From positions 12,054,484 to 12,114,483 of the forward strand of contig NC_092564.1 in the NCBI RefSeq assembly GCF_037975245.1: DNA of 60,000 bases, in the 5' to 3' direction. The DNA comes from Apostichopus japonicus (taxonomy: Eukaryota; Echinodermata; Holothuroidea; Aspidochirotida; Stichopodidae). Under the pieces are notes generated by a model. That model searched no databases, was not told the DNA's origin, and saw nothing but the letters and a program-made list of their open reading frames with translations. Below, in pieces: positions 20,101 through 35,400 of this stretch; the first letter of the stretch is position 1, and each line of letters opens with the position of its first letter. The position numbers were made by a program, and so were the translations under genes.

Positions 20101-22689
20101 CCCAGGGTTAGTGGGTGGGTTATGTTTTTGATATGTTCTAACTATTCTTCTAGCCTTGTTGTTTCAGATGCAGAAGAAGACGGATCAAGACGCAGGACGA
20201 TGACGACCTAGGAAGAAGTGTGATGTCTGTGGAAGGTGGATATAGACGGAAGAAGATGCATTAAGACCCTGGAAGATGCCACCAGAAGAAGAGGGGGGGA
20301 TCCCAGGGTTAGTGGGTGGATTATGTTTTTAATATGTTCTAACTGTTTTTCTAGCCTTGTCTTTTCAGATGCAGAAGACAGATTAAAACGCAGGACGTTG
20401 AACACGTCAGAAGCAGGATAATGACAGTGGGAAGCAGACGGAAGGAGGTGCATTAAGACGCTGGATGATGCCACCAGAAGAAGAGGGGGGGGGGGTCCCA
20501 GGGTTAGAGGGTGGGTTATGTTTTTCATATGTTCTAACTGTTTTTTTAGCCTTGTCTTTTCAGATGCAGAAGACAGATTAAGACGCAGGACGTTGAACAC
20601 GTAAGAAGCAGGATAATGACAGTGCGAAGCAGACGGACGGAGGTGCATTAAGACGCTGGATGATGCCACCAGAAGAAGAGGGGGGTCCCAGGGTTAGTGG
20701 GTGGGTTATGTTTTTGATATGTTCTAACTGTTTTTCTAGCCTTGTTGTTTCAGATGCAGAAGAAGACGGATTAAGACGCAGGACGACGTAGCAGAAGGAT
20801 GATGACAGTGGGACGCAGACGGAAGGAGGTGCATTAAGACGCTGGACGATGCCACCAGAAGAATAGGGGGGGGGGTCCCAGGGTTATTGGGTGGGTTATG
20901 TTTTTGATATGTTCTAATGTTTTCTAGCCTTTTTTGCAGATGCAGAAGACAGATTAAGACGCAGGACGTTGTCGACGTAAGAAGCAGGATGATGATAGTG
21001 AGAGGCAGACGGAAGGAGGTGCATTAAGACGCTAGACGATGCCACCAGAAGAAGAGGGGGGTCCCAGGGTTATAGGGTGGGTTATGTTTTTGATATGTTC
21101 TAACTATTCTTCTAGCCTTGTTGTTTCAGATGCAGAAGAAGACGGATCAAGACGCAGGATGATGACGACCTAGGAAGAAGTCTGATGTCTGTGGAAGGTG
21201 GATATAGACGGAAGGAGATGCATTAAGACCCTGGAAGATGCCACCAGAAGAAGAGGGGGGGTCTCAGGGTTAGTGGGTGGGGTTATGTTTTTAATATGTT
21301 CTAACTGTTTTTCTAGTCTTGTTTTTTCAGGTTCAGAAGACAGATTAAAACGCAGGACGTTGAAGACGTAAGAAGCAGGATGATGACAGTGGGAAGCAGA
21401 CGGAAGGAGGTGCATTAAGACGCTGGACGATGCCACCAGAAGAAGAGGGGGGTCCCAGGGTTAGTGGGTGGGTTATGTTTTTGATATGTTCTAACTGTTT
21501 TTCTAGCCTTGTTTTTTTCAGATGGAGAAGACAGATTAAGACGCAGGACGTTGAAGACGTAAGAAGCAGGATGATGACAGTGGGACGTAGACGGAAGGAG
21601 GTGCATTGAGACGCTGGAAGAAGCCGCCAGAAGAAGAGGGGGGGTAGTCCCAGGGTTAGTGGGTGGGTTATGTTTTTGATATGTTCTAACTGTTTTTCTA
21701 GCCTTGTTGTTTCAGATGCAGAAGAAGACGGATCAAGACGCAGGACGATGACGACCTAGGAAGAAGTGTGATGTCTGTGGAAGGTGGATATAGACGGAAG
21801 AAGATGCATTAAGACCCTGGAAGATGCCACCAGAAGAAGAGGGGGGGGGGGTCTCAGGGTTAGTGGTTATGTTATGTTTTTGATATGTTCTAACTGTTTT
21901 TCTAGCCTTGTTGTTTCAGATGCAGAAGAACACGGATTAAGACGCAGGACGACGTAGCAGAAGGATGATGACAGTGGGACGTAGACGGAAGGAGGTGCAT
22001 TAAGACGCTGGAAGAAGCCGCCAGAAGAAGAGGGGGTGGTCCCAGGGTTAGTGGGTTGGTTATGTTTTTGATATGTTCTAACTGTTTTTCTAGCCTTGTT
22101 GTTTCAGATGCACAAGATGGATTAAGACGCAGGACGATGAAGTTGTTAAAAGAAGGATAATGTTGGTGGAAGGAGGATGCAGACGGAAGGAGGTGGATTA
22201 AGAGGCTGGACAATGCAACCAGGAGGAGAGGGGGGTCCCAGGGTTAGTGGGTGGGTTACGTATGTCATATGTTCTAACTGTTTTTCTAGCCTTGTTTTTT
22301 TCAGATGGAGAAGACAGATTAAGACGCAGGACGTTGAAGACGTACGAAGCAGGATGATGACAGTGGGACGTAGACGGAAGGAGGTGCATTGAGACGCTGG
22401 AAGATGCCACCAGAAGAAGAGGGGGGGGGGGGTCTCAGGGTTAGTGGTTATGTTATGTTTTTGATATGTTCTAACTGTTTTTCTAGCCTTGTTGTTTCAG
22501 ATGCAGAAGAACACGGATTAAGACGCAGGACGACGTAGCAGAAGGATGATGACAGTGGGACGTAGACGGAAGGAGGTGCATTAAGACGCTGGAAGAAGCC
22601 GCCAGAAGAAGAGGGGGTGGTCCCAGGGTTAGTGGGTGGGTTATGTTTTTGATATGTTCTAACTGTTTTTCTAGCCTTGTTGTTTCAGA
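17101..22689 (+). repeat. 5.59-kb higher-order repeat, copy 1
   Basis: The order of monomer types is repeated at 22,690-28,285 with an offset of 5,589 at the start rising to 5,596. The drift comes from G-run length changes. I noticed only a few substitutions between copies. Confidence 0.9.
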
Positions 22690-25600
22690 TGCACAAGATG
22701 GATTAAGACGCAGGACGATGAAGTTGTTAAAAGAAGGATAATGTTGGTGGAAGGTGGAGGCAGACGGAAGGAGGTGGATTAAGAGGCTGGACGATGCTAC
22801 CAGAAGGAGAGGGGGGGGGGGGTCCCAGGGTTAGTGGGTGGGTTACGTATGTCATATGTTCTAACGATTCTTCTAGCATTGTTGTTTCAGATGCAGAAGA
22901 AGATGGATTAAGACGCAGGACCATGACGATATAAGAAGAAGGATGATGTTGGTGGAAGGTGGAGGCAGACAGGAGGTGGACTAAGAGGCTGGACGATGCC
23001 ACCAGATAAGAGGGGGGGGGGTCCCAGGGTTAGTGGGTGGGTTATGTTTTTGATATGTTCTAACTCTTTTCTAGCCTTGTTTTTTCAGATGCAGAAGAAG
23101 ACGGATTCAGACGTAGGACGACGTAGAAGAAGGATGATGACAGTGGGATGCAGACGGAAGGAGGTGCATTAAGACGCTGGACGATGCCACCAGAGGAAGA
23201 GGGGGGGTCCCAGGGTTAGTGGGTGGGTTATGTTTTTGATATGTTCTAACTGTTTTTCTAGCCTTGTTGTTTCAGATGCAGAAGAAGACGGATTAAGACG
23301 CAGGACGACGTAGCAGAAGGATGATGACAGTGGGACGCAGGCGGAATAAGGTGCATTAAGAAGCTGCACGATGCCACCAGAAGGAGAGGGGGGGGGGGTC
23401 CCAGGGTTAGTGGATGGGTTATGTTTTTCATATGTTCTAACTGTTTTTCTAGCCTTTTTTTTCAGATGCATAAGACAGATTAAGACGCAGGACGATGACG
23501 ACGTAAGAAGCAGGATGATGACAGTGGGAGGCAGACGGAAGGAGGTGCATTAAGACGCTAGACGATGCCACAAGAAGAAGGGGGGGTCCCAGGGTTAGTG
23601 GGTGGGTTATGTTTTTGATATGTCCTAACTATTCTTCTAGCCTTGTTGTTTCAGATGCAGAAGAAGACGGATTAAGACGCAGGACGATGACGACCTAGGA
23701 AGAAGTCTGATGTCTGTGGAAGGTGGATATAGACGGAAGAAGATGCATTAAGACCCTGGAAGATGCCACCAGAAGAAGAGGGGGGGATCTCAGGGTTAGT
23801 GGGTGGGTTATGTTTTTAATATGTTCTAACTGTTTTTCTAGCCTTGTCTTTTCAGATGCAGAAGACAGATTAAAACGCAGGACGTTGAACACGTCAGAAG
23901 CAGGATAATGACAGTGGGAAGCAGACGGACGGAGGTGCATTAAGACGCTGGATGATGCCACCAGAAGAAGAGGGGGGGGGGTCCCAGGGTTAGTGGGTGG
24001 GTTATGTTTTTGATATGTTCTAACTGTTTTCTAGACTTGTTGTTTCAGATGCACAAGATGGATTAAGACGCAGGACGATGAAGATGTTAAAAGAAGGATA
24101 ATGTTGGTGGAAGGTGGAGGCAGACGGAGGGAGGTGGATTAAGCGGCTGGACGATGCTACCAGAAGGAGAGGGGGGGTCCCAGGGTTAGTGGGTGGGTTA
24201 TGTTTTTGATATGTTCTAACTTTTTTTCTAGCCTTGTTGTTTCAGATGCACAAGATGGATTAAGACGCAGGACCATGACGATGTAAGAAGAAGGATGATG
24301 TTGGTGGAAGGTGGAGGCAGACGGAAGGAGGTGGACTAAGAGGCTGGACGATGCCACCGGAATTAGAGGGGGGTCCCAGGGTTAGTGGGTGGGTTACGTA
24401 TGTCATATGTTCTAACTATTCTTCTAGCCTTGTTGTTTCAGATGCAGAAGAAGATGGATTAAGACGCAGGACCATGACGATATAAGAAGAAGGATGATGT
24501 TGGTGGAAGGTGGAGGCAGACAGGAGGTGGACTAAGAGGCTGGACGATGCCACCAGATAAGAGGGGGGGGGGGTCCCAGGGTTAGTGGGTGGGTTATGTT
24601 TTTGATATGTTCTAACTGTTTTTCTAGCCTTGTTGTTCAGATGCAGAAGAAGACGGATTAAGACGCAGGACGACGTAGAAGAATGATGACAGTGCAGACG
24701 GAAGGAGGTGCATTAAGACGCTAGACGATGCCACCAGAAGAAGAGGGGGGTCCCAGGGTTAGTGGGTGGGTTATGTTTTTGATATGTTCTAACTGTTTTT
24801 CTAGCCTTGTTGTTCAGATGCAGAAGAAGACGGATTAAGACGCAGGACGACTTAGCAGAAGGATGATGACAGTGAGACGCAGGCGGAATAAGGTGCATTA
24901 AGAAGCTGCACGATGCCACCAGAAGGAGAGGGGGGGTCCCAGGGTTAGTGGGTGGGTTATGTTTTTGATATGTTCTAACTGTTTTTCTAGCCTTTTTTTC
25001 AGATGCAGAAAAAGACGGATTAAGACGCAGGACGACGTAGCAGAAGGATGATGACAGTGAGACGCAGGCGGAATAAGGTGCATTAAGAAGCTGCACGATG
25101 CCACCAGAAGGAGAGGGGGGGTCCCAGGGTTAGTGGGTGGGTTATGTTTTTCATATGTTCTAACTGTTTTTCTAGCCTTTTTTTCAGATGCAGAAGACAG
25201 ATTAAGACGCAGGACGATGAAGACGTAAGGAGCAGAATGATGACAGTGGGACGCAGACGGAAGGAGGTGCATTAAGACGCTGGACGATGCCACCAGAAGA
25301 AGAGGGGGGGTCCCAGGGTTTGTGGGTGGGTTATGTTTTTCATATGTTCTAACTGTTTTTCTAGCCTTGTTTTTTCAGATGCAGAAGACAGATTAAGACG
25401 CAGGACGTTGAAGACGTAAGAAGCAGGATGATGACAGTGGGACGTAGACGGAAGGAGGTGCATTAAGACGCTGGAAGAAGCCGCCAGAAGCAGAGGGGGG
25501 TGGTCCCAGGGTTAGTGGGTGGGTTATGTTTTTGATATGTTCTAACTGTTTTTCTAGCCTTTTTTTCAGATGAAGAAGACAGATTAAGACGCAGGACGTT

Positions 25601-28285
25601 GTCGACGTAAGAAGCAGGATGATGACAGTGAGAGGCAGACGGAAGGAGGTGCATTAAGACGCTAGACGATGCCACCAGAAGAAGAGGAGGGGTCCCAGGG
25701 TTAGTGGGTGGGTTATGTTTTTGATATGTTCTAACTATTCTTCTAGCCTTGTTGTTTCAGATGCAGAAGAAGACGGATCAAGACGCAGGACGATGACGAC
25801 CTAGGAAGAAGTGTGATGTCTGTGGAAGGTGGATATAGACGGAAGAAGATGCATTAAGACCCTGGAAGATGCCACCAGAAGAAGAGGGGGGGATCCCAGG
25901 GTTAGTGGGTGGATTATGTTTTTAATATGTTCTAACTGTTTTTCTAGCCTTGTCTTTTCAGATGCAGAAGACAGATTAAAACGCAGGACGTTGAACACGT
26001 CAGAAGCAGGATAATGACAGTGGGAAGCAGACGGAAGGAGGTGCATTAAGACGCTGGATGATGCCACCAGAAGAAGAGGGGGGGGGTCCCAGGGTTAGAG
26101 GGTGGGTTATGTTTTTCATATGTTCTAACTGTTTTTTTAGCCTTGTCTTTTCAGATGCAGAAGACAGATTAAGACGCAGGACGTTGAACACGTAAGAAGC
26201 AGGATAATGACAGTGCGAAGCAGACGGACGGAGGTGCATTAAGACGCTGGATGATGCCACCAGAAGAAGAGGGGGGTCCCAGGGTTAGTGGGTGGGTTAT
26301 GTTTTTGATATGTTCTAACTGTTTTTCTAGCCTTGTTGTTTCAGATGCAGAAGAAGACGGATTAAGACGCAGGACGACGTAGCAGAAGGATGATGACAGT
26401 GGGACGCAGACGGAAGGAGGTGCATTAAGACGCTGGACGATGCCACCAGAAGAATAGGGGGGGGGGGGTCCCAGGGTTATTGGGTGGGTTATGTTTTTGA
26501 TATGTTCTAATGTTTTCTAGCCTTTTTTGCAGATGCAGAAGACAGATTAAGACGCAGGACGTTGTCGACGTAAGAAGCAGGATGATGATAGTGAGAGGCA
26601 GACGGAAGGAGGTGCATTAAGACGCTAGACGATGCCACCAGAAGAAGAGGGGGGTCCCAGGGTTATAGGGTGGGTTATGTTTTTGATATGTTCTAACTAT
26701 TCTTCTAGCCTTGTTGTTTCAGATGCAGAAGAAGACGGATCAAGACGCAGGATGATGACGACCTAGGAAGAAGTCTGATGTCTGTGGAAGGTGGATATAG
26801 ACGGAAGGAGATGCATTAAGACCCTGGAAGATGCCACCAGAAGAAGAGGGGGGGTCTCAGGGTTAGTGGGTGGGGTTATGTTTTTAATATGTTCTAACTG
26901 TTTTTCTAGTCTTGTTTTTTCAGGTTCAGAAGACAGATTAAAACGCAGGACGTTGAAGACGTAAGAAGCAGGATGATGACAGTGGGAAGCAGACGGAAGG
27001 AGGTGCATTAAGACGCTGGACGATGCCACCAGAAGAAGAGGGGGGTCCCAGGGTTAGTGGGTGGGTTATGTTTTTGATATGTTCTAACTGTTTTTCTAGC
27101 CTTGTTTTTTTCAGATGGAGAAGACAGATTAAGACGCAGGACGTTGAAGACGTAAGAAGCAGGATGATGACAGTGGGACGTAGACGGAAGGAGGTGCATT
27201 GAGACGCTGGAAGAAGCCGCCAGAAGAAGAGGGGGGGTAGTCCCAGGGTTAGTGGGTGGGTTATGTTTTTGATATGTTCTAACTGTTTTTCTAGCCTTGT
27301 TGTTTCAGATGCAGAAGAAGACGGATCAAGACGCAGGACGATGACGACCTAGGAAGAAGTTTGATGTCTGTGGAAGGTGGATATAGACGGAAGAAGATGC
27401 ATTAATACCCTGGAAGATGCCACCAGAAGAAGAGGGGGGGGGGGGGGTCTCAGGGTTAGTGGTTATGTTATGTTTTTGATATGTTCTAACTGTTTTTCTA
27501 GCCTTGTTGTTTCAGATGCAGAAGAACACGGATTAAGACGCAGGACGACGTAGCAGAAGGATGATGACAGTGGGACGTAGACGGAAGGAGGTGCATTAAG
27601 ACGCTGGAAGAAGCCGCCAGAAGAAGAGGGGGTGGTCCCAGGGTTAGTGGGTGGGTTATGTTTTTGATATGTTCTAACTGTTTTTCTAGCCTTGTTGTTT
27701 CAGATGCACAAGATGGATTAAGACGCAGGACGATGAAGTTGTTAAAAGAAGGATAATGTTGGTGGAAGGAGGATGCAGACGGAAGGAGGTGGATTAAGAG
27801 GCTGGACAATGCAACCAGGAGGAGAGGGGGGTCCCAGGGTTAGTGGGTGGGTTACGTATGTCATATGTTCTAACTGTTTTTCTAGCCTTGTTTTTTTCAG
27901 ATGGAGAAGACAGATTAAGACGCAGGACGTTGAAGACGTACGAAGCAGGATGATGACAGTGGGACGTAGACGGAAGGAGGTGCATTGAGACGCTGGAAGA
28001 TGCCACCAGAAGAAGAGGGGGGGGGGGTCTCAGGGTTAGTGGTTATGTTATGTTTTTGATATGTTCTAACTGTTTTTCTAGCCTTGTTGTTTCAGATGCA
28101 GAAGAACACGGATTAAGACGCAGGACGACGTAGCAGAAGGATGATGACAGTGGGACGTAGACGGAAGGAGGTGCATTAAGACGCTGGAAGAAGCCGCCAG
28201 AAGAAGAGGGGGTGGTCCCAGGGTTAGTGGGTGGGTTATGTTTTTGATATGTTCTAACTGTTTTTCTAGCCTTGTTGTTTCAGAT
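22690..28285 (+). repeat. 5.59-kb higher-order repeat, copy 2
   Basis: Second copy of 17,101-22,689. Visible differences include single bases near 24,755 and 27,361 and the longer G run near 27,431. Confidence 0.9.
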
Positions 28286-28575
28286 GCACAAGATGGATTA
28301 AGACGCAGGACGATGAAGTTGTTAAAAGAAGGATAATGTTGGTGGAAGGAGGATGCAGACGGAAGGAGGTGGATTAAGAGGCTGGACAATGCAACCAGGA
28401 GGAGAGGGGGGTCCCAGGGTTAGTGGGTGGGTTACGTATGTCATATGTTCTAACTGTTTTTCTAGCCTTGTTTTTTTCAGATGGAGAAGACAGATTAAGA
28501 CGCAGGACGTTGAAGACGTACGAAGCAGGATGATGACAGTGGGACGTAGACGGAAGGAGGTGCATTGAGACGCTG
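27410..28575 (+). repeat. two 580-bp three-monomer repeats
   Basis: About 27,410-27,990 and 27,990-28,575 are near-identical, with an offset of 580. A related unit and a half occurs at about 21,820-22,690, the corresponding end of the first 5.59-kb copy. Confidence 0.85.
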
Positions 28576-31500
28576 GAAGAAGCCGCCAGAAGAAGAGGGG
28601 GGGGTGGTCCCAGGGTTAGTGGGTGGGTTATGTTTTTGATATGTTCTAACTGTTTTTCTAGCCTTTTTTTCAGATGAAGAAGACAGATTAAGACGCAGGA
28701 CGTTGTCGACGTAAGAAGCAGGATGATGACAGTGAGAGGCAGACGGAAGGAGGTGCATTAAGACGCTAGACGATGCCACCAGAAGAAGAGGGGGGGTCCC
28801 AGGGTTATTGGGTGGGTTATGTTTTTGATATGTTCTAACTATTCTTCTAGCCTTGTTGTTTCAGATGCAGAAGAAGACGGATCAAGACGCAGGACGATGA
28901 CGACCTAGGAAGAAGTGTGATGTCTGTGGAAGGTGGATATAGACGGAAGAAGATGCATTAAGACCCTGGAAGATGCCACCAGAAGAAGAGGGGGGGGGGG
29001 TCTCAGGGTTAGTGGTTATGTTATGTTTTTGATATGTTCTAACTGTTTTTCTAGCCTTGTTGTTTCAGATGCAGAAGAAGACGGATTAAGACGCAGGACG
29101 ACGTAGCAGAAGGATGATGACAGTGGGACGTAGACGGAAGGAGGTGCATTAAGACGCTGGAAGAAGCCGCCAGAAGAAGAGGGGGTGGTCCCAGGGTTAG
29201 TGGGTGGGTTATGTTTTTGATATGTTCTAACTGTTTTTCTAGCCTTGTTGTTTCAGATGCACAAGATGGATTAAGACGCAGGACGATGAAGTTGTTAAAA
29301 GAAGGATAATGTTGGTGGAAGGTGGATGCAGACGGAAGGAGGTGGATTAAGAGGCTGGACAATGCAACCAGGAGGAGAGGGGGGTCCCAGGGTTAGTGGG
29401 TGGGTTACGTATGTCATATGTTCTAACTGTTTTTCTAGCCTTGTTGTTTCAGATGCACAAGATGGATTAAGACGCAGGACCATGACGATATAAGAAGAAG
29501 GATGATGTTGGTGGAAAGTGGAGGCAGACGGAAGGAGGTGGACTAAGAGGCTGGACGATGCCACCAGAAGAAGAGGGGGGGGGTCCCAGGGTTAGTGGGT
29601 GGGTTATGTTTTTGATATGTTCTAACTGTTTTTCTAGCCTTGTTGTTCAGATGCAGAAGAAGACGGATTAAGACGCAGGACGACGTAGAAGAATGATGAC
29701 AGTGCAGACGGAAGGAGGTGCATTAAGACGCTAGACGATGCCACCAGAAGAAGAGGGGGGTCCCAGGGTTAGTGGGTGGGTTATGTTTTTGATATGTTCT
29801 AACTGTTTTTCTAGCCTTGTTTTTTCAGATGCAGAAGACAGATTAAGACGCAGGACGATAGAGAAGATAGAAGCAGGATGATGACAGTGGGACGCAGACG
29901 GAAGGAGGTGCATTAAGACGCTAGACGATGCCACCAGAAGAAGAGGGGGTCCCAGGGTTAGTGGGTGGGTTATGTTTTTCATATGTTCTAACTGTTTTTC
30001 TAGCCTTTTTGTTTTAGATGCACAAAATGGATTAAGACGCAGGACCATGACGGTATAAGAAGAAGGATGATGTTGGTGGAAGGTGGAGGCAGACGGAAGG
30101 AGGTGGACTAAGAGGCTGGACGATGCCACCAGAAGAAGAGGGGGGGGTCCCAGGGTTAGTGGGTGGGTTATGTTTTTGATATGTTCTAACTGTTTTTCTA
30201 GCCTTGTTTTTCAGATGCAGAAGACTGATTAAGACGCAGGAAGTTGAAGACGTTAGAAGCAGGATGATGACAGTGGGACGCAGACGGAAGGAGGTGAATT
30301 AAGACGCTGGACGATGCCACTAGAAGAAGAGGGGGGTCCCAGGATTAGTGGGTGGGTTATTTTTATATATGTTCTAACTGTTTTTCTAGCCTTGTTTTTC
30401 AGATGCAGAAGACAGATTAGGACGCAGGACGTTGAAGACGTAAGAAGCAGGATGATGACAGTGAGACGTAGACGGAAGGAGGTGCATTGAGACGCTGGAA
30501 GAAGCCGCCAGAAGAAGAGGGGGGGGTGGTCCCAGGGTTAGTGGGTGGGTTATGTTTTTGATATGTTCTAACTGTTTTTCTAGCCTTTTTTTCAGATGAA
30601 GAAGACAGATTAAGACGCAGGACGTTGTCGACGTAAGAAGCAGGATGATGACAGTGAGAGGCAGACGGAAGGAGGTGCATTAAGACGCTAGACGATGCCA
30701 CCAGAAGAAGAGGGGGGGTCCCAGGGTTATTGGGTGGGTTATGTTTTTGATATGTTCTAACTATTCTTCTAGCCTTGTTGTTTCAGATGCAGAAGAAGAC
30801 GGATCAAGACGCAGGACGATGACGACCTAGGAAGAAGTGTGATGTCTGTGGAAGGTGGATATAGACGGAAGAAGATGCATTAAGACCCTGGAAGATGCCA
30901 CCAGAAGAAGAGGGGGGGGGGGGGGGTCTCAGGGTTAGTGGTTATGTTATGTTTTTGATATGTTCTAACTGTTTTTCTAGCCTTGTTGTTTCAGATGCAG
31001 AAGAACACGGATTAAGACGCAGGACGACGTAGCAGAAGGATGATGACAGTGGGACGTAGACGGAAGGAGGTGCATTAAGACGCTGGAAGAAGCCGCCAGA
31101 AGAAGAGGGGGTGGTCCCAGGGTTAGTGGGTGGGTTATGTTTTTGATATGTTCTAACTGTTTTTCTAGCCTTGTTGTTTCAGATGCACAAGATGGATTAA
31201 GACGCAGGACGATGAAGTTGTTAAAAGAAGGATAATGTTGGTGGAAGGTGGATGCAGACGGAAGGAGGTGGATTAAGAGGCTGGACAATGCAACCAGGAG
31301 GAGAGGGGGGTCCCAGGGTTAGTGGGTGGGTTACGTATGTCATATGTTCTAACTGTTTTTCTAGCCTTGTTGTTTCAGATGCACAAGATGGATTAAGACG
31401 CAGGACCATGACGATATAAGAAGAAGGATGATGTTGGTGGAAAGTGGAGGCAGACGGAAGGAGGTGGACTAAGAGGCTGGACGATGCCACCAGAAGAAGA

Positions 31501-32342
31501 GGGGGGGGGGTCCCAGGGTTAGTGGGTGGGTTATGTTTTTGATATGTTCTAACTGTTTTTCTAGCCTTGTTGTTCAGATGCAGAAGAAGACGGATTAAGA
31601 CGCAGGACGACGTAGAAGAATGATGACAGTGCAGACGGAAGGAGGTGCATTAAGACGCTAGACGATGCCACCAGAAGAAGAGGGGGGTCCCAGGGTTAGT
31701 GGGTGGGTTATGTTTTTGATATGTTCTAACTGTTTTTCTAGCCTTGTTTTTTCAGATGCAGAAGACAGATTAAGACGCAGGACGATAGAGAAGATAGAAG
31801 CAGGATGATGACAGTGGGACGCAGACGGAAGGAGGTGCATTAAGACGCTAGACGATGCCACCAGAAGAAGAGGGGGTCCCAGGGTTAGTGGGTGGGTTAT
31901 GTTTTTCATATGTTCTAACTGTTTTTCTAGCCTTTTTGTTTTAGATGCACAAAATGGATTAAGACGCAGGACCATGACGGTATAAGAAGAAGGATGATGT
32001 TGGTGGAAGGTGGAGGCAGACGGAAGGAGGTGGACTAAGAGGCTGGACGATGCCACCAGAAGAAGAGGGGGGGTCCCAGGGTTAGTGGGTGGGTTATGTT
32101 TTTGATATGTTCTAACTGTTTTTCTAGCCTTGTTTTTCAGATGCAGAAGACTGATTAAGACGCAGGAAGTTGAAGACGTTAGAAGCAGGATGATGACAGT
32201 GGGACGCAGACGGAAGGAGGTGAATTAAGACGCTGGACGATGCCACTAGAAGAAGAGGGGGGTCCCAGGATTAGTGGGTGGGTTATTTTTATATATGTTC
32301 TAACTGTTTTTCTAGCCTTGTTTTTCAGATGCAGAAGACAGA
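28495..32342 (+). repeat. 1.93-kb higher-order repeat, two copies
   Basis: 28,495-30,416 repeats at 30,417-32,342 with offset 1,922-1,927, about ten monomers per copy. Confidence 0.9.
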
Positions 32343-32420
32343 TTAGGACGCAGGACGTTGAAGACGTAAGAAGCAGGATGATGACAGTGAGACGTAGACG
32401 GAAGGAGGTGCATTGAGACG

Positions 32421-35400
32421 CTAGACGATGCCACCAGAAGAAGAGGGGGGTCCCAGGGTTAGTGGGTGGGTTATGTTTTTCATATGTTCTAACTGTTTTT
32501 CTAGCCTTGTTTTTTCAGATGCAGAAGACAGATTAAGACGCAGGACGTTAAAGACGATAGAAGCAGGATGATGACAGTGGGACGCAGACGGAAGGAGGTG
32601 CATTTAGACGCTAGACGATGCCACCAGAAGAAGAGGGGGGTCCCAGGGTTAGTGGGTGGGTTATGTTTTTGATATGTTCTAACTGTTTTTCTTGCCTTGT
32701 TGTTTCAGATGCAGAAGACGGATCAAGACGCAGGACGATGACGACCTAGGAAGAAGTGTGATGTCTGTGGAAGGTGGATATAGACGGAAGGAGATGCATT
32801 AAGACCCTGGAAGATGCCACCAGAAGAAGACGAGGCGGGGGGGTGGGGTCTCAGGGTTAGTGGGTGGGTTATGTTTTTGATATGTTCTAACTGTTTTTCT
32901 AGCCTTGTTTTTCAGATGCAGAAGACTGATTAAGACGCAGGAAGTTGAAGACGTTAGAAGCAGGATGATGACAGTGGGACGCAGACGGAAGGAGGTGAAT
33001 TAAGACGCTGGACGATGCCACTAGAAGAAGAGGGGGGTCCCAGGATTAGTGGGTGGGTTATTTTTATATATGTTCTTACTGTTTTACTAGCCTTGTTTTT
33101 TCAGATGAAGAAGACAGATTAAGACGCAGGACGTTGTCGACGTAAGAAGCAGGATGATGAAAGTGAGACGCAGACGGAAGGAGGTCCATTAAGACGCTAG
33201 ACGATGCCACCAGAAGAAGATGGGGGGGGTGTCTCAGGGTTAGTGGAAGGGTTATCTTTTTAATATGTTCTGTTTTCCTATCCTTGTTTTTTCAGATGCA
33301 GAAGACAGATTAGGACGCAGGACGTTGAAGACGTAAGAAGCAGGATGATGACAGTGAGACGCAGACGGAAGGAGGTGCATTTAGACGCTAGACGATGCCA
33401 CCAGAAGAAGAGGGGGGTCCCAGGGTTAGTGGGTGGGTTATGTTTTTCATTTGTTCTAACTGTTTTTCTAGCCTTGTTGTTTCAGATGCAGAAGAAGACG
33501 GATCAAGACGCAGGACGATGACGACCTAGGAAGAAGTGTGATGTCTGTGGAAGGTGGATATAGACGGAAGAAGATGCATTAAGACCCTAGAAGATGCCAC
33601 CAGAAGAAGAGGGGGGGGGTCCCAGGGTTAGTGGGTGGGTTATGTTTTTGATATGTTCTAACTGTTTTTCTAGCCTTGTTTTTTCAGATGCAGAAGACTG
33701 ATTAAGACGCAGGACGTTGAAGACGTAAGAAGCAGGATGATGACATTGAGACGCAGACGGAAGGAGGTGCCTTAAGACGCTAGACGATGCCAGCAGAAGA
33801 AGATAGGGGGGGTCCCAGGGTTAGTGGGTGGGTTATGTTTTTGATATGTTCTAACTGTTTTTCTAGCCTTGTTTTTTCAGATGCAGAAGACAGATTAGGA
33901 CGCAGGACGTTGAAGACGTCAGAAGCAGGATGATGACAGTGGGACGCAGACGGAAGGAGGTGCATTTAGACGCTAGACGATGCCACCAGAAGAAGAGGGG
34001 GGTCCCAGGGTTAGTGGGTGGGTTATGTTTTTCATATGTTCTAACTGTTTTTCTAGCCTTGTTGTTTCAGATGCACAAGATGGATTAAGACGCAGGACGA
34101 TGACGATATAAGAAGAAGGATGATGTTGGTGGAAAGTGGAGGCAGACGGAAGGAGGTGGACTAAGAGGCTGGACGATGCCACCAGAAGAAGAGGGGGGGG
34201 GTCCCAGGGTTAGTGGGTGGGTTATGTTTTTGATATCTTCTAACTGTTTTTCTAGCCTTGTTGTTCAGATGCAGAAGAAGACGGATTAAGACGCAGGACG
34301 ACGTAGAAGAATGATGACAGTGCAGACGGAAGGAGGTGCATTAAGACGCTAGACGATGCCACCAGAAGAAGAGGGGGGTCCCAGGGTTAGTGGGTGGGTT
34401 ATGTTTTACATATGTTCTAACTGTTTTTCTAGCCTTGTTTTTCAGATGCAGAAGACAGATTAAGACGCAGGACGTTAGAGAAGATAGAAGCAGGATGATG
34501 ACAGTGGGACGCAGACGGAAGGAGGTGCATTAAGACGCTAGACGATGCCACCAGAAGAAGAGGGGGTCCCAGGGTTAGTGGGTGGGTTATGTTTTTGATA
34601 TGTTCTAACTGTTTTTCTAGCCTTGTTGTTTCAGATGCACAAAATGGATTAAGACGCAGGACCATGACGGTATAAGAAGAAGGATGATGTTGGTGGAAGG
34701 TGGAGGCAGACGGAAGGAGGTGGACTAAGAGGCTGGACGATGCCACCAGAAGAAGAGGGGGGGGGGGGTCCCAGGGTTAGTGGGTGGGTTATGTTTTTGA
34801 TATGTTCTAACTGTTTTTCTAGCCTTGTTTTTCAGATGCAGAAGACAGATAAGGACGCAGGACGTTGAAGACGTAAGAAGCAGGATGATGACAGTGAGAC
34901 GTAGACGGAAGGAGGTGCATTAAGACGCTAGACGATGCCACCAGAAGAAGAGGGGGGTCCCAGGGTTAGTGGGTGGGTTATGTTTTTCATATGTTCTAAC
35001 TGTTTTTCTAGCCTTGTTTTTTCAGATGCAGAAGACAGATTAAGACGCAGGACGTTAAAGACGATAGAAGCAGGATGATGACAGTGGGACGCAGACGGAA
35101 GGAGGTGCATTTAGACGCTAGACGATGCCACCAGAAGAAGAGGGGGGTCCCAGGGTTAGTGGGTGGGTTATGTTTTTGATATGTTCTAACTGTTTTTCTA
35201 GCCTTGTTTTTCAGATGCAGAAGACTGATTAAGACGCAGGAAGTTGAAGACGTTAGAAGCAGGATGATGACAGTGGGACGCAGACGGAAGGAGGTGAATT
35301 AAGACGCTGGACGATGCCACCAGAAGAAGAGGGGGGTCCCAGGATTAGTGGGTGGGTTATTTTTATATATGTTCTTACTGTTTTACTAGCCTTGTTTTTT